A stretch of 11,732 nt of DNA, from positions 1-11,732 of the forward strand of contig CAYJVO010000020.1 of the NCBI GenBank assembly GCA_964373675.1. The letters are read 5' to 3'. The translations under genes and the position numbers were made by a program. This document shows positions 1 to 6,394 of this stretch, piece after piece. Each line of letters opens with the position of its first letter. The first letter of the stretch is position 1. The DNA is from CAYHXN01 sp964373675. GTDB taxonomy: Bacteria > Patescibacteriota > Minisyncoccia > UBA6257 > WO2-44-18. A model generated the notes under the pieces. That model did not search any database, had not been told where the DNA came from, and was given only the letters and a program-made list of their open reading frames with translations.

Positions 1-1251
1 ATCGTGGTTTACGATTTTGGCGGCGGCACTTTTGATGTTTCAGTTTTGGAAATTGGCGATGACACGGTGGAAGTAAAAGCTACCGGAGGCGATACCCATC
101 TGGGCGGCGATGATTTTGATAAAAGAATCAATGAATATTTAGTTAATGAATACAAAAAACAGGAAGGGATAGATATTTCTAAAGATCCTTTAGCTCTTCA
201 GCGGCTCAAGGAAGCGGCTGAGCGTGCCAAGCACGAACTTTCCACTGCTTTAGAAACCGAAATCAACCTTCCTTATATTAGTTCGGACTCCTCCGGTCCC
301 AAGCATTTCGTGATGAAATTCTCCCGCGCCAAGCTGGAGAATTTGGTGGCTGACTATATTGCGACATCAATTGAATTAACCAAAAAAACCATAGCTGAAA
401 CCGGATTTAAGATTGAAGATATTGATGAGGTAATTTTGGTGGGCGGTCAGACCCGAATGCCGGCCATGCAGGAAGCGGTCAGAAAAATGTTTAGCAAAGA
501 GCCCCATTTAGGAGTAAATCCCGACGAGGTAGTGGCGATAGGAGCCGCCGTGCAGGCGGGAGTATTTCAAGGAGATGTAAAGGATGTTTTACTGTTGGAT
601 GTAACGCCTCTCTCGCTCGGCATTGAAACGCTGGGAGGAGTTTTCACTAAATTAATTGAAAAAAATACTACTGTTCCAACTGCAAAGACTCAAGTTTTTT
701 CTACTGCCAGCGATAACCAGACTTCTGTGGAAATTCACGTCCTTCAGGGAGAGCGGGAAATGGCGGCAGATAATAAAACGCTGGCCCGGTTTATTTTAGA
801 CGGCATTCCGCCGACTTCGCGCGGCATCCCTCAGATTGAGGTGACTTTTGACATTGACGCTAACGGTATTTTGAATGTTTCCGCAAAAGATAAAGCCACC
901 AGCCGCAGCCAGTCGGTGCGGATTGAAGCCAGCACTAATTTGTCCAAAGACGAAGTGGAGCGTTTAAAGCAGGAAGCGGCCAAGCACGCGGAAGAAGATC
1001 ACAAGAAAAAAGAATTCGCCGAAACTAAAAATCTGGCCGATAATTTAATCTATGTGGCGGAAAAGGCGTTAAAAGATGCCGGCGATAAAATTGGGGCCGA
1101 CCTTAAAGATTCAATGAATAAAAAAATTGAAGCGCTGAAATCAGTCAAAGACGGCTCTGACCAAGAAGCGATTAAGCGGGCGATGAACGAGCTCTCTGCC
1201 GAAATGCAAAAAATCGGGCCAACGATGCAGCAAGGTAACAGCGGTAAATAA
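1..1251 (+). CDS. dnaK: Chaperone DnaK (Hsp70), 5'-truncated by the window edge
   Basis: ATP-dependent Hsp70 chaperone of the cytoplasm, working with DnaJ and GrpE. Reading from base 1 gives 416 codons. The nucleotide-binding domain is entered at the phosphate loop VYDFGGGTFDVS (Hsp70 signature 2). Signature 3, VILVGGQTRMP, lies near codons 143-153. The interdomain linker DVLLLD is at about codons 195-200 and is followed by TPLSLGIET, the beta-sandwich substrate-binding domain and the alpha-helical lid. About 190 N-terminal residues are missing upstream compared with E. coli DnaK (638 aa). The protein ends with a short Gln/Gly stretch (GPTMQQGNSGK), without the acidic EEV-type tail common in longer DnaKs. 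The stop overlaps the start of the next gene (TAATG). The family call is certain; the tail difference is seen, its effect unknown. Confidence 0.98.
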   Translation: MVVYDFGGGTFDVSVLEIGDDTVEVKATGGDTHLGGDDFDKRINEYLVNEYKKQEGIDISKDPLALQRLKEAAERAKHELSTALETEINLPYISSDSSGPKHFVMKFSRAKLENLVADYIATSIELTKKTIAETGFKIEDIDEVILVGGQTRMPAMQEAVRKMFSKEPHLGVNPDEVVAIGAAVQAGVFQGDVKDVLLLDVTPLSLGIETLGGVFTKLIEKNTTVPTAKTQVFSTASDNQTSVEIHVLQGEREMAADNKTLARFILDGIPPTSRGIPQIEVTFDIDANGILNVSAKDKATSRSQSVRIEASTNLSKDEVERLKQEAAKHAEEDHKKKEFAETKNLADNLIYVAEKALKDAGDKIGADLKDSMNKKIEALKSVKDGSDQEAIKRAMNELSAEMQKIGPTMQQGNSGK

Positions 1252-2006
1252 TGTCAAAAACTCTTTCATTATTATTGGTTTCAGCGGCTTTGGCTGCGGC
1301 ATTTGGTTATTTTGCGAGCGCAAAAAGCATTGTGCCGGCAGTTTTGGCCGGCGTTCTTTGGGCGGCAGTTTTGGCAGTTGCTACATTTTTAATTTCCGAT
1401 CGGCGAGTGATTTGGATCTCGGCTGTCCTGCAGGCGGCGGCCGCGGTTTTTTTCTTGTTTCAATTTGTTAATTGGCCGATTGTTATGGTTGGTGGTGCTA
1501 GTATTGTTATTTTATTAGTTTTGGCCCACCAAGCCGGCCAAAACGGAATAAAAAATTCATTTAAAATCCAATTTTTCTCTTTAGGCAAGCACGGAGCAGC
1601 TCATATTATGACGGCGGCCGCCATTATTATCACTATTGCGTCTTTATCTTCTTTAAGTTTGGATGCGCCAAAATTGGCTAGGCAATTTTTTGACAAAACC
1701 ATTGTCAGTGCCGAAGCGCTTTTGCCGGTCGAGCTTCGGCAATTGCCGGTTTCTGTTCGCGCCCAGCTTTATGAACAAATTTTTACAGCGATCTTCGGCT
1801 GGATTGCCGGTTTAACTCCGGCGGCGCAGCAAGGTATAATTATAGGTATATGGGCATTAGTTTTTTTGAGTATTAAAGGTGCCCTGGTTTTGGGAAATTG
1901 GGTCGTTTTAGGGGTCGGATTTCTGATTTATGAAGTGCTTCGTTCTGCCCAGTTTTTCACGATTACTTTAGAAAGTCGGAGCAAGGAAGTAATAGTTTTG
2001 AAATGA
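1251..2006 (+). CDS. Unknown polytopic membrane protein coupled to dnaK
   Basis: A 251-residue protein that I do not recognise. It is strongly hydrophobic, with about six or seven likely membrane segments: roughly residues 4-24, 27-48, 52-73, 75-92, 113-135 and a long hydrophobic stretch at 190-230. A more polar segment at about 138-180 (DAPKLARQFFDKTIV onward) could be a loop outside the membrane. There is no catalytic motif or signal-peptidase site that I can name. Its ATG shares one base with the dnaK stop (TAATG) and lacks a Shine-Dalgarno, so translation probably depends on ribosomes finishing dnaK. Sitting between dnaK and dnaJ suggests co-expression with the chaperones, but that alone does not show a folding role. 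It ends in TGA. The gene is credible from its length, coupling and clean membrane pattern. Confidence 0.8.
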   Translation: MSKTLSLLLVSAALAAAFGYFASAKSIVPAVLAGVLWAAVLAVATFLISDRRVIWISAVLQAAAAVFFLFQFVNWPIVMVGGASIVILLVLAHQAGQNGIKNSFKIQFFSLGKHGAAHIMTAAAIIITIASLSSLSLDAPKLARQFFDKTIVSAEALLPVELRQLPVSVRAQLYEQIFTAIFGWIAGLTPAAQQGIIIGIWALVFLSIKGALVLGNWVVLGVGFLIYEVLRSAQFFTITLESRSKEVIVLK

Positions 2007-2045
2007 CAAATGTTAAAGCTTAAATGCCAAAAGTTTTGACATTTG
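2007..2045 (+). repeat. Inverted repeat directly after the stop codon
   Basis: The arms CAAATGTTAAAGCTT (2007-2021) and AAGTTTTGACATTTG (2031-2045) enclose a 9-base loop. In plus-strand RNA all 15 positions can pair, two of them as G-U. It begins right after the TGA of the membrane protein gene. No T-run follows, so a standard intrinsic terminator is doubtful; it may protect or delimit the 3' end of the dnaK message. Confidence 0.6.
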
Positions 2046-2117
2046 CCTGCCTGCTCGCCTCGCCCGCCTAGACTCGGCGAGGCTGGCTGAAAGCTTTGGC
2101 GAAGCGGGCTGGTAGGT
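2045..2117. repeat. GC-rich palindromic intergenic repeat
   Basis: This stretch is much more GC-rich than its flanks. It contains a perfect 8-bp inverted repeat, GCCTCGCC (2057-2064) with GGCGAGGC (2076-2083), around an 11-base loop. The outer arms 2045-2064 and 2098-2117 are also imperfectly complementary (about 15 of 20). It codes for nothing visible. It resembles the dispersed REP- or MITE-like repeats seen between genes in many bacteria, but only one copy lies in this window, so dispersal cannot be shown. Confidence 0.5.
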
Positions 2118-2145
2118 ATGGGATTTTAAAATTTGAATTTAAACA

Positions 2146-3255
2146 ATGAAGGATTATTACAAAATTCTCGGCATTGAAAAAAATGCTTCCGAGGAAGACA
2201 TAAAAAAGGCCTATCGGAAGTTGGCCCATCAGCACCATCCGGATAAATCTGGAGGCAGTGCAGAAAAGTTTAAAGAAGTTAACGAGGCCTATCAGGTTTT
2301 GTCTAATAAAGAAAAACGAACCCAGTACGATCGCTTTGGGCGGACCTTTGAGGAATTTGGAGGGTTTTCCGCCGGAGGCGGACCAGCCCCCGGCTGGGAT
2401 TTTCGCGGTTTTAGCGATGGTTTTGAATTTGGTTTTGACCCGCGTAACTTTGAGGACTTCGGAAATTTAAGCGAGATTTTTGATGCCTTTTTTGAGGGAG
2501 TTGGGATGAAGCGGCGCAAGACCTATCGGCGCGGTGCGGATTTGGAATTTGTTCAAGAAATCACTTTGGACGAAGCCTTTAGAGGAGCAACAAAAACAAT
2601 TCAATTGCGGACTTTCCTTAAGTGCATGGATTGCGGTGGGCAGGGTTTTGATGAGCAGGCCGGATTTGATAAATGCGCAGTTTGCGACGGCCGTGGCGAG
2701 ATTCGGGAAAACCGAAATACATTCTTTGGCAGTTTTTCTCAAGTCCGATCCTGTGCCAAGTGTTTTGGTAGTGGCCAGATTCCAAAAAAAATTTGTTCTG
2801 CCTGTAGCGGTTTAGGTAAAGCAAAATCCCAGAAAGAAATAAAATTCAACATTTTGCCGGGCGTTGCCCATGGCCAGATTATTAAAATAACCGGTGGGGG
2901 AGAAGCGGGCGAGCGGGGAGCGACTGAAGGAGATCTTTATATAAAAATCAGCATTAAACCCCATCCCGTGTTTGAGCGCCACGGCGACGATCTTTATGTT
3001 AAAAAGGAAATCAGCGTGCTAGATATTTTAATTGGCAAAAAATTGGAAATCTTCGCTATTGGTGGCGGAAAAGTTGCGGTTGAAATTCCACCTGGATTTG
3101 ATTTAAAAAAAGAGATTCGTGTCCGGGGTGAGGGAATGCCTCATTTTGGCGCCCGCGGCCGAGGCGATCTAGTAGTCGGTTTTGATGTTAAGACGCCAAA
3201 ACGATTAAGCGCCAAAGCCAAAAAACTTTTAGAAGATTTAGAAGGAGAAGTGTAA
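2146..3255 (+). CDS. dnaJ: Chaperone protein DnaJ (type I Hsp40)
   Basis: Co-chaperone that delivers unfolded proteins to DnaK and stimulates its ATPase. The 369 residues match the usual length (E. coli 376). Domains in order: the J domain at residues 1-65 with the essential HPD at 31-33; a Gly/Phe-rich linker at about 70-115; and a zinc-binding region with four CxxCxGxG repeats at 160-167, 177-184, 203-210 and 217-224. The C-terminal substrate-binding beta domains follow, including a GEAGERGATEGDLYI segment. All zinc cysteines are present. An in-frame TAA lies two codons upstream of the ATG (2140-2142), so this is the only reasonable start. No Shine-Dalgarno is visible and the upstream bases are AT-rich. 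It follows dnaK by one gene, a common chaperone grouping. Confidence 0.98.
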   Translation: MKDYYKILGIEKNASEEDIKKAYRKLAHQHHPDKSGGSAEKFKEVNEAYQVLSNKEKRTQYDRFGRTFEEFGGFSAGGGPAPGWDFRGFSDGFEFGFDPRNFEDFGNLSEIFDAFFEGVGMKRRKTYRRGADLEFVQEITLDEAFRGATKTIQLRTFLKCMDCGGQGFDEQAGFDKCAVCDGRGEIRENRNTFFGSFSQVRSCAKCFGSGQIPKKICSACSGLGKAKSQKEIKFNILPGVAHGQIIKITGGGEAGERGATEGDLYIKISIKPHPVFERHGDDLYVKKEISVLDILIGKKLEIFAIGGGKVAVEIPPGFDLKKEIRVRGEGMPHFGARGRGDLVVGFDVKTPKRLSAKAKKLLEDLEGEV

Positions 3256-3270
3256 AAACCGCCATATGTG

Positions 3271-3278
3271 TGTGCACA
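3271..3278. promoter_or_regulatory. Short palindrome upstream of the lipoprotein promoter
   Basis: TGTGCACA is a perfect 8-base palindrome inside a TG-rich stretch, ending 13 bases before the -35 box at 3292. It could be an operator half or chance. Nothing else supports a regulator. Confidence 0.2.
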
Positions 3279-3291
3279 TTACCTAAAACTA

Positions 3292-3319
3292 TTGACATTT
3301 TATAAAAACCTGATATAAT
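3292..3319 (+). promoter_or_regulatory. Consensus sigma-70-type promoter of the small lipoprotein gene
   Basis: A perfect -35 TTGACA (3292-3297) and a perfect -10 TATAAT (3314-3319) are separated by 16 bases. The extended -10 TG lies at 3311-3312. Transcription would start near 3326, about 73 bases before the GTG at 3399. It is the best promoter match in the window. Confidence 0.85.
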
Positions 3320-3338
3320 GGACAGCAGTTCTAAAATC

Positions 3339-3361
3339 CCGTTTTATTGAAGCTAAAACGG
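3339..3361 (+). other. Hairpin in the 5' leader of the lipoprotein gene
   Basis: CCGTTTTA (3339-3346) and TAAAACGG (3354-3361) form a perfect 8-bp stem around a 7-base loop. It starts about 13 bases after the predicted transcription start and ends 24 bases before the Shine-Dalgarno. There is no T-run, so it is not a terminator. A role in message stability or translation is inference. Confidence 0.5.
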
Positions 3362-3385
3362 TTTCAAGCGGGGTTGAAATATTTT

Positions 3386-3392
3386 GGAGAGG
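3386..3392 (+). promoter_or_regulatory. Ribosome binding site deciding the GTG start at 3399
   Basis: GGAGAGG ends six bases before the GTG at 3399, ideal spacing. It rules out the in-frame TTG at 3384, which overlaps it. It is the only clear Shine-Dalgarno next to a gene start in this window, which makes this gene stand out. Confidence 0.75.
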
Positions 3393-3398
3393 AAATCC

Positions 3399-3875
3399 GT
3401 GAATACGACAAAGACGTTGCGGGGAAAGAAAGGCCTGAAAGACAGGATCACGCTGTGGTCTTTGCGGCATGGGCCGCAACTGCGGATTTACAATGCCGCG
3501 GTAATGACTTTGCTTCTTGCCTTCATTCTCGCGATCACGCTTGGCGGTTGCGCCGGCGCCAGATCACAGCCGGCAGGTGAGGAAAAACTGCCTGCTCCCG
3601 CCGGATCCTTCTTGGACTTCAAAGAGGTGGCCGTCGGGGTTTACGACAGGGCTGAATATCAGCCGCAGTACACCCTTTTTGAAAAAAAGAAGGAGGGTGG
3701 CGAAAAGGAACAGGGGATTAAGGGGACGTCATGCACGATAGTGCACTTTAGTGACGGAAGAGCACAGCCTCTTTATGGCTACATTACGATGCCATACCCC
3801 AAGGGAACAAAGATCAGAATCCTTCAAAACGGTATCTTTGCCTTCAAGATTATGAAGGTAGAGGTCACCAAGTGA
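3399..3875 (+). CDS. Small putative lipoprotein in its own cassette, function unknown
   Basis: A 158-residue protein from a GTG start chosen for the GGAGAGG six bases upstream. A basic N-terminal stretch (1-34) precedes a hydrophobic segment (36-50) ending in a lipobox-like LGGC with the cysteine at 51, so export and lipid anchoring are likely. An ATG at 3504 (residue 36) would give a shorter, more usual signal peptide but has no ribosome site. After the cysteine come an Ala/Pro-rich linker, a Lys/Glu-rich stretch (about 101-113), and a C-terminal part with FSDGRAQPLYGYI and a PKGTKIRI-like turn that could be a small beta barrel. I do not recognise the family. Codon use differs from the neighbours: none of its 15 Leu codons is TTA and all four Asp codons are GAC. 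With its own promoter and terminator it looks like an acquired cassette. Confidence 0.8.
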   Translation: MNTTKTLRGKKGLKDRITLWSLRHGPQLRIYNAAVMTLLLAFILAITLGGCAGARSQPAGEEKLPAPAGSFLDFKEVAVGVYDRAEYQPQYTLFEKKKEGGEKEQGIKGTSCTIVHFSDGRAQPLYGYITMPYPKGTKIRILQNGIFAFKIMKVEVTK

Positions 3876-3883
3876 TCTTTCGC

Positions 3884-3908
3884 CCCCGCTCGTAAGAGCG
3901 GGGTTTTT
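3884..3908 (+). terminator. Intrinsic terminator of the lipoprotein gene
   Basis: A perfect 8-bp stem, CCCCGCTC (3884-3891) with GAGCGGGG (3896-3903), around the loop GTAA is followed by TTTTT. It lies nine bases after the stop codon. It is a textbook Rho-independent terminator. Confidence 0.93.
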
Positions 3909-3941
3909 ATTTCACACATAACTTTGAGCAGGTGGGATTTA

Positions 3942-3970
3942 TTGAAAAATAAATAAATTAGGCATATATT
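3942..3970 (+). promoter_or_regulatory. Probable promoter of tRNA-Lys and secDF
   Basis: TTGAAA (3942-3947) and TATATT (3965-3970) are separated by 17 bases, giving a start near 3977, about 20 bases before the tRNA. The region is AT-rich, so chance matches are possible. It is the only candidate between the terminator at 3908 and the tRNA. Confidence 0.45.
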
Positions 3971-3996
3971 ATTAGTAATTATAAATTTTAATACTG

Positions 3997-4070
3997 GCCC
4001 CCATAGCTTAGTGGCAAAGCAGCTGCCTTTTAAGCAGTTGATCTAGGTTCGATTCCTAGTGGGGGCACCA
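3997..4070 (+). tRNA. tRNA-Lys (anticodon UUU), CCA encoded
   Basis: A full cloverleaf can be drawn. The 7-bp acceptor stem is perfect (GCCCCCA 3997-4003 with TGGGGGC 4060-4066). The D stem GCTT/AAGC encloses the loop AGTGGCA. The anticodon stem (4022-4026 with 4034-4038) has one G-U pair and encloses CTTTTAA with anticodon TTT at 4029-4031. The variable loop has 4 bases. The T stem CTAGG/CCTAG encloses TTCGATT. Discriminator A and CCA (4068-4070) are genome-encoded. It decodes AAA and AAG. secD begins 11 bases downstream. Confidence 0.97.
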
Positions 4071-4081
4071 AAATTTGTGCT

Positions 4082-5311
4082 ATGAATATGAATCGGAAAC
4101 CAGTTGGATTAATGATTTTAATATTGGTTTTGGCGGCAGTTGCCGGATTTTTTATTTACCCGCCGCTGTTAGGGAACAAGATTGTGCCTTGGAAACTGGG
4201 ATTGGATTTAGTCGGAGGGGCTCAACTGGTTTACGAGGTGGACATGAACGGCGTCTTGCCCGCTGACCGCGATTCGGTTTTAAGCGGCCTTCGTGATGTA
4301 ATGGAGCGACGGGTGAATGTTTTTGGCGTCAGCGAACCGCATGTGGTTAGCTCCAAAAGCGGCAACTCTTACCGGATTTTGGTTGAATTAGCCGGCATTC
4401 GCGATCCGAAAGAAGCGATTAATCAAATTGGCCGGACCGCCCTTTTGGAATTTCGCGAGGTAGCAGAAAAAGAGAGCGGTCAGTTTGATCTTCTACCGGC
4501 GGAACTAACCGGTAGGTTTTTGCAGAGAGCGGCTACGGCCATTGATCCCACTACCACCCAGATTCAAATCCAAATTACTTTTAATTCCGAAGGGGCTAAG
4601 ATTTTTGAAGATTTAACCGAAAAAAATGTTGGAAAACCCATGGCCATTGTTTTAGATGGCCAGATAATTTCCGCGCCGATAGTTAGAGAAAAAATTACCG
4701 GCGGTCAGGCAATAATCAGCGGGGAGTTTAGCGTTACAGAAGCAAGAGATTTGACCAGTTTGCTGAATGCCGGTGCTTTGCCCGCTCCGGTAAATCTTGT
4801 CAGCCAGCAAACAGTTGGCGCTTCGCTTGGACTTAACTCTTTAGATCGGACGATTTTTGCCGGCATCATCGGGACTTTAGCGGTAATACTGTTTATGATC
4901 GTTTATTATCGTTCTTTTGGATTTTTTGCCGCCGTTGCTTTATTACTTTACATAGTTTTCACTCTGGCCGTTTTTAAATCAGTATCTATGACCATGACTT
5001 TAGCCGGCATTGCCGGTTTTATTTTAACTATCGGCATGGCAGTGGATGCCAATATTTTGATATTTGAGCGAAGCAAAGAAGAAATACGCAAAGGGATTTC
5101 CAGAGAAACTGCTATTCAAGAGGGATTCCGCCGCGCCTGGCCGTCCATTCGGGATTCCAACATTTCCACTATTCTCACGGCGCTAATTTTGTATTATTTC
5201 ACCACTAGTTTCGTTAAGGGATTCGCTTTAGCTTTATTGATTGGAGTGCTGGTGAGTATGTTTAGCGCCATTACTGTTACGAGGACTCTTTTAAAAGTTT
5301 TTATTCAATGA
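4082..5311 (+). CDS. secD: Protein translocase subunit SecD
   Basis: Membrane subunit of the SecDF complex, which uses the proton gradient to help SecYEG pull proteins across the membrane. The 409 residues are short against E. coli SecD (615 aa); the extracytoplasmic part is reduced. Visible in order: TM1 at about 9-27; the SecD signature LGLDLVGG at 39-46; the periplasmic P1 base with GRTALLEF; a GGQAIISG segment with LLNAGALPAPV; and five further membrane segments from about residue 255. The conserved GIAGFILTIGMAVDANILIFER motif begins at residue 309, with the Asp (322) thought to act in proton passage. Start: ATG 4082; an ATG at 4088 is also in frame. Neither has a Shine-Dalgarno. It probably shares a transcript with the tRNA just upstream. 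Its stop overlaps secF (ATGA). Confidence 0.96.
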   Translation: MNMNRKPVGLMILILVLAAVAGFFIYPPLLGNKIVPWKLGLDLVGGAQLVYEVDMNGVLPADRDSVLSGLRDVMERRVNVFGVSEPHVVSSKSGNSYRILVELAGIRDPKEAINQIGRTALLEFREVAEKESGQFDLLPAELTGRFLQRAATAIDPTTTQIQIQITFNSEGAKIFEDLTEKNVGKPMAIVLDGQIISAPIVREKITGGQAIISGEFSVTEARDLTSLLNAGALPAPVNLVSQQTVGASLGLNSLDRTIFAGIIGTLAVILFMIVYYRSFGFFAAVALLLYIVFTLAVFKSVSMTMTLAGIAGFILTIGMAVDANILIFERSKEEIRKGISRETAIQEGFRRAWPSIRDSNISTILTALILYYFTTSFVKGFALALLIGVLVSMFSAITVTRTLLKVFIQ

Positions 5312-6201
5312 ATATCATCGGCAAAAAACACATTTTCTTGATTTTTTCTGGATTGTTAGTCGCGGCCAGCGTCATTTGTTTAGTTTGGTTTGGTTTGAAG
5401 CCGGGGATTGATTTTAGCGGCGGCACTTTGTGGCAGATTCAAAGCGTCAACTTGGACATTCAAAAAATTCAGGAGGTTTTGCCGGCCTCCGTTGTCTCCC
5501 CGGTAGAGACAGGTAGCTATTCTATAAGAATGCAGACAATTTCAGAAGCCGAACATCAAGCGTTATTAGCAAAACTTAATCAGGCCGCTGGCGCCGTCTC
5601 GCCAAAGGCGGGAGAGCGGATCTCTAATGGCGTAGAGGAGCTTCGTTTTGAAACCATCGGGCCGGCTATTGGACAAGAGTTAAAAAACAAAGCTGTTTGG
5701 GCATTTATGTTCGTGCTTTTGGGGATTTCTTTGTATATCGCTTTTGCTTTCCGAAAAGTTTCTCAGCCGGTAAGTTCTTGGAAGTACGGAGTTATTACTT
5801 TAATTACATTGTTTCATGACGCCATTATTCCGGCCGGCTTGATGGCGCTTTTAGGGAAACTGACCAACGTTGAAATTGACACTAATTTTATTGTCGCAAT
5901 TTTGGTAGTTATGGGTTTTTCGGTGCATGATACGATCGTGGTATTTGACCGCATTAGGGAAAATTTGCGGCTAGCCGGGGGCAAGATTGATGATTTCAGC
6001 AACTTAGTCAATAAAAGCATCAACGAAACTCTGGCCCGTTCGGTAAACACCTCTTTGACTCTGATTTTAGCGCTCTTGGCAATGTTATTTTTAGGTGCGC
6101 CAACGCTCTTTTACTTTATTTTAGTAATTTTGATCGGTGTTGTATTTGGAACTTATTCTTCTATTTTTATCGCTAGCCCCTTACTAACTCTAATAAAATA
6201 A
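5308..6201 (+). CDS. secF: Protein translocase subunit SecF
   Basis: Partner of SecD in the Sec accessory complex. Its 297 residues are near the usual length (E. coli 323). TM1 is at about 9-28, followed by the signature GIDFSGG at 33-39 and a periplasmic domain containing a GVEELRFETIGPAIGQEL segment before TM2. The SecF motif MGFSVHDTIVVFDRIREN starts at residue 202, and the later NETLARSVNTSLT block and last membrane helices are intact. Its ATG overlaps the secD stop by four bases (ATGA), which implies translational coupling and equal supply of the two subunits. No terminator follows; the next recognisable signal is the promoter at 6317. Confidence 0.96.
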   Translation: MNIIGKKHIFLIFSGLLVAASVICLVWFGLKPGIDFSGGTLWQIQSVNLDIQKIQEVLPASVVSPVETGSYSIRMQTISEAEHQALLAKLNQAAGAVSPKAGERISNGVEELRFETIGPAIGQELKNKAVWAFMFVLLGISLYIAFAFRKVSQPVSSWKYGVITLITLFHDAIIPAGLMALLGKLTNVEIDTNFIVAILVVMGFSVHDTIVVFDRIRENLRLAGGKIDDFSNLVNKSINETLARSVNTSLTLILALLAMLFLGAPTLFYFILVILIGVVFGTYSSIFIASPLLTLIK

Positions 6202-6316
6202 AAAATCAACTGGAGCGAATATAATTTGTCCGAACGAAAACTTTAGGCAAGGAGAATGGGGCACCGAGTCAAACTCGGGTCAAGTTGTCACCGATGTACC
6301 CATCTAGTACAGCTTA

Positions 6317-6345
6317 TTGACGCTCATTTAATAATATGATACAAT
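6317..6345 (+). promoter_or_regulatory. Promoter of the sigma-region-4/HARE gene
   Basis: TTGACG (6317-6322) and TACAAT (6340-6345) are separated by exactly 17 bases, with an extended -10 TG at 6337-6338. The start would be near 6352, giving a 43-base leader. The remaining upstream intergenic DNA (6202-6316) holds a weak 5-bp hairpin (CCGAG 6264-6268, CTCGG 6274-6278) and nothing else I can interpret. Confidence 0.75.
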
Positions 6346-6364
6346 ACTTTTAATTAAATCCCAC

Positions 6365-6379
6365 ACATAAAATTTATGT
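6365..6379. promoter_or_regulatory. Palindrome in the leader, possible operator
   Basis: ACATAAA (6365-6371) and TTTATGT (6373-6379) are perfect inverted repeats around one central A. The spacing suits a dimeric DNA-binding protein, not an RNA hairpin. It lies between the predicted transcription start and the ATG of a helix-turn-helix protein, so autoregulation is conceivable. AT-rich palindromes of this size can arise by chance. Confidence 0.3.
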
Positions 6380-6394
6380 ATTGGGCAAGAACCA

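Noticed and set aside
2036..2041. TTGACA as a -35 box for dnaJ
   Set aside because: No -10-like sequence lies 15-19 bases downstream, where the DNA is GC-rich; the hexamer belongs to the right arm of the hairpin.
2467..2742. Minus-strand ORFs within dnaJ
   Set aside because: They are antisense to the conserved zinc-finger coding region of dnaJ and show no protein-like features.
3384..3386. TTG start for the lipoprotein gene
   Set aside because: It overlaps the ribosome binding site that serves the GTG at 3399.
3347..3580. 77-codon ORF overlapping the lipoprotein gene in another frame
   Set aside because: It starts in the leader hairpin and has no ribosome site; the overlapping frame has a Shine-Dalgarno, a lipobox and a terminator right after its stop.
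6202..6316. Possible gene or insertion-sequence remnant between secF and the sigma-like gene
   Set aside because: The frames examined are broken or very short, and only a 5-bp hairpin is visible; there is nothing to support a feature.
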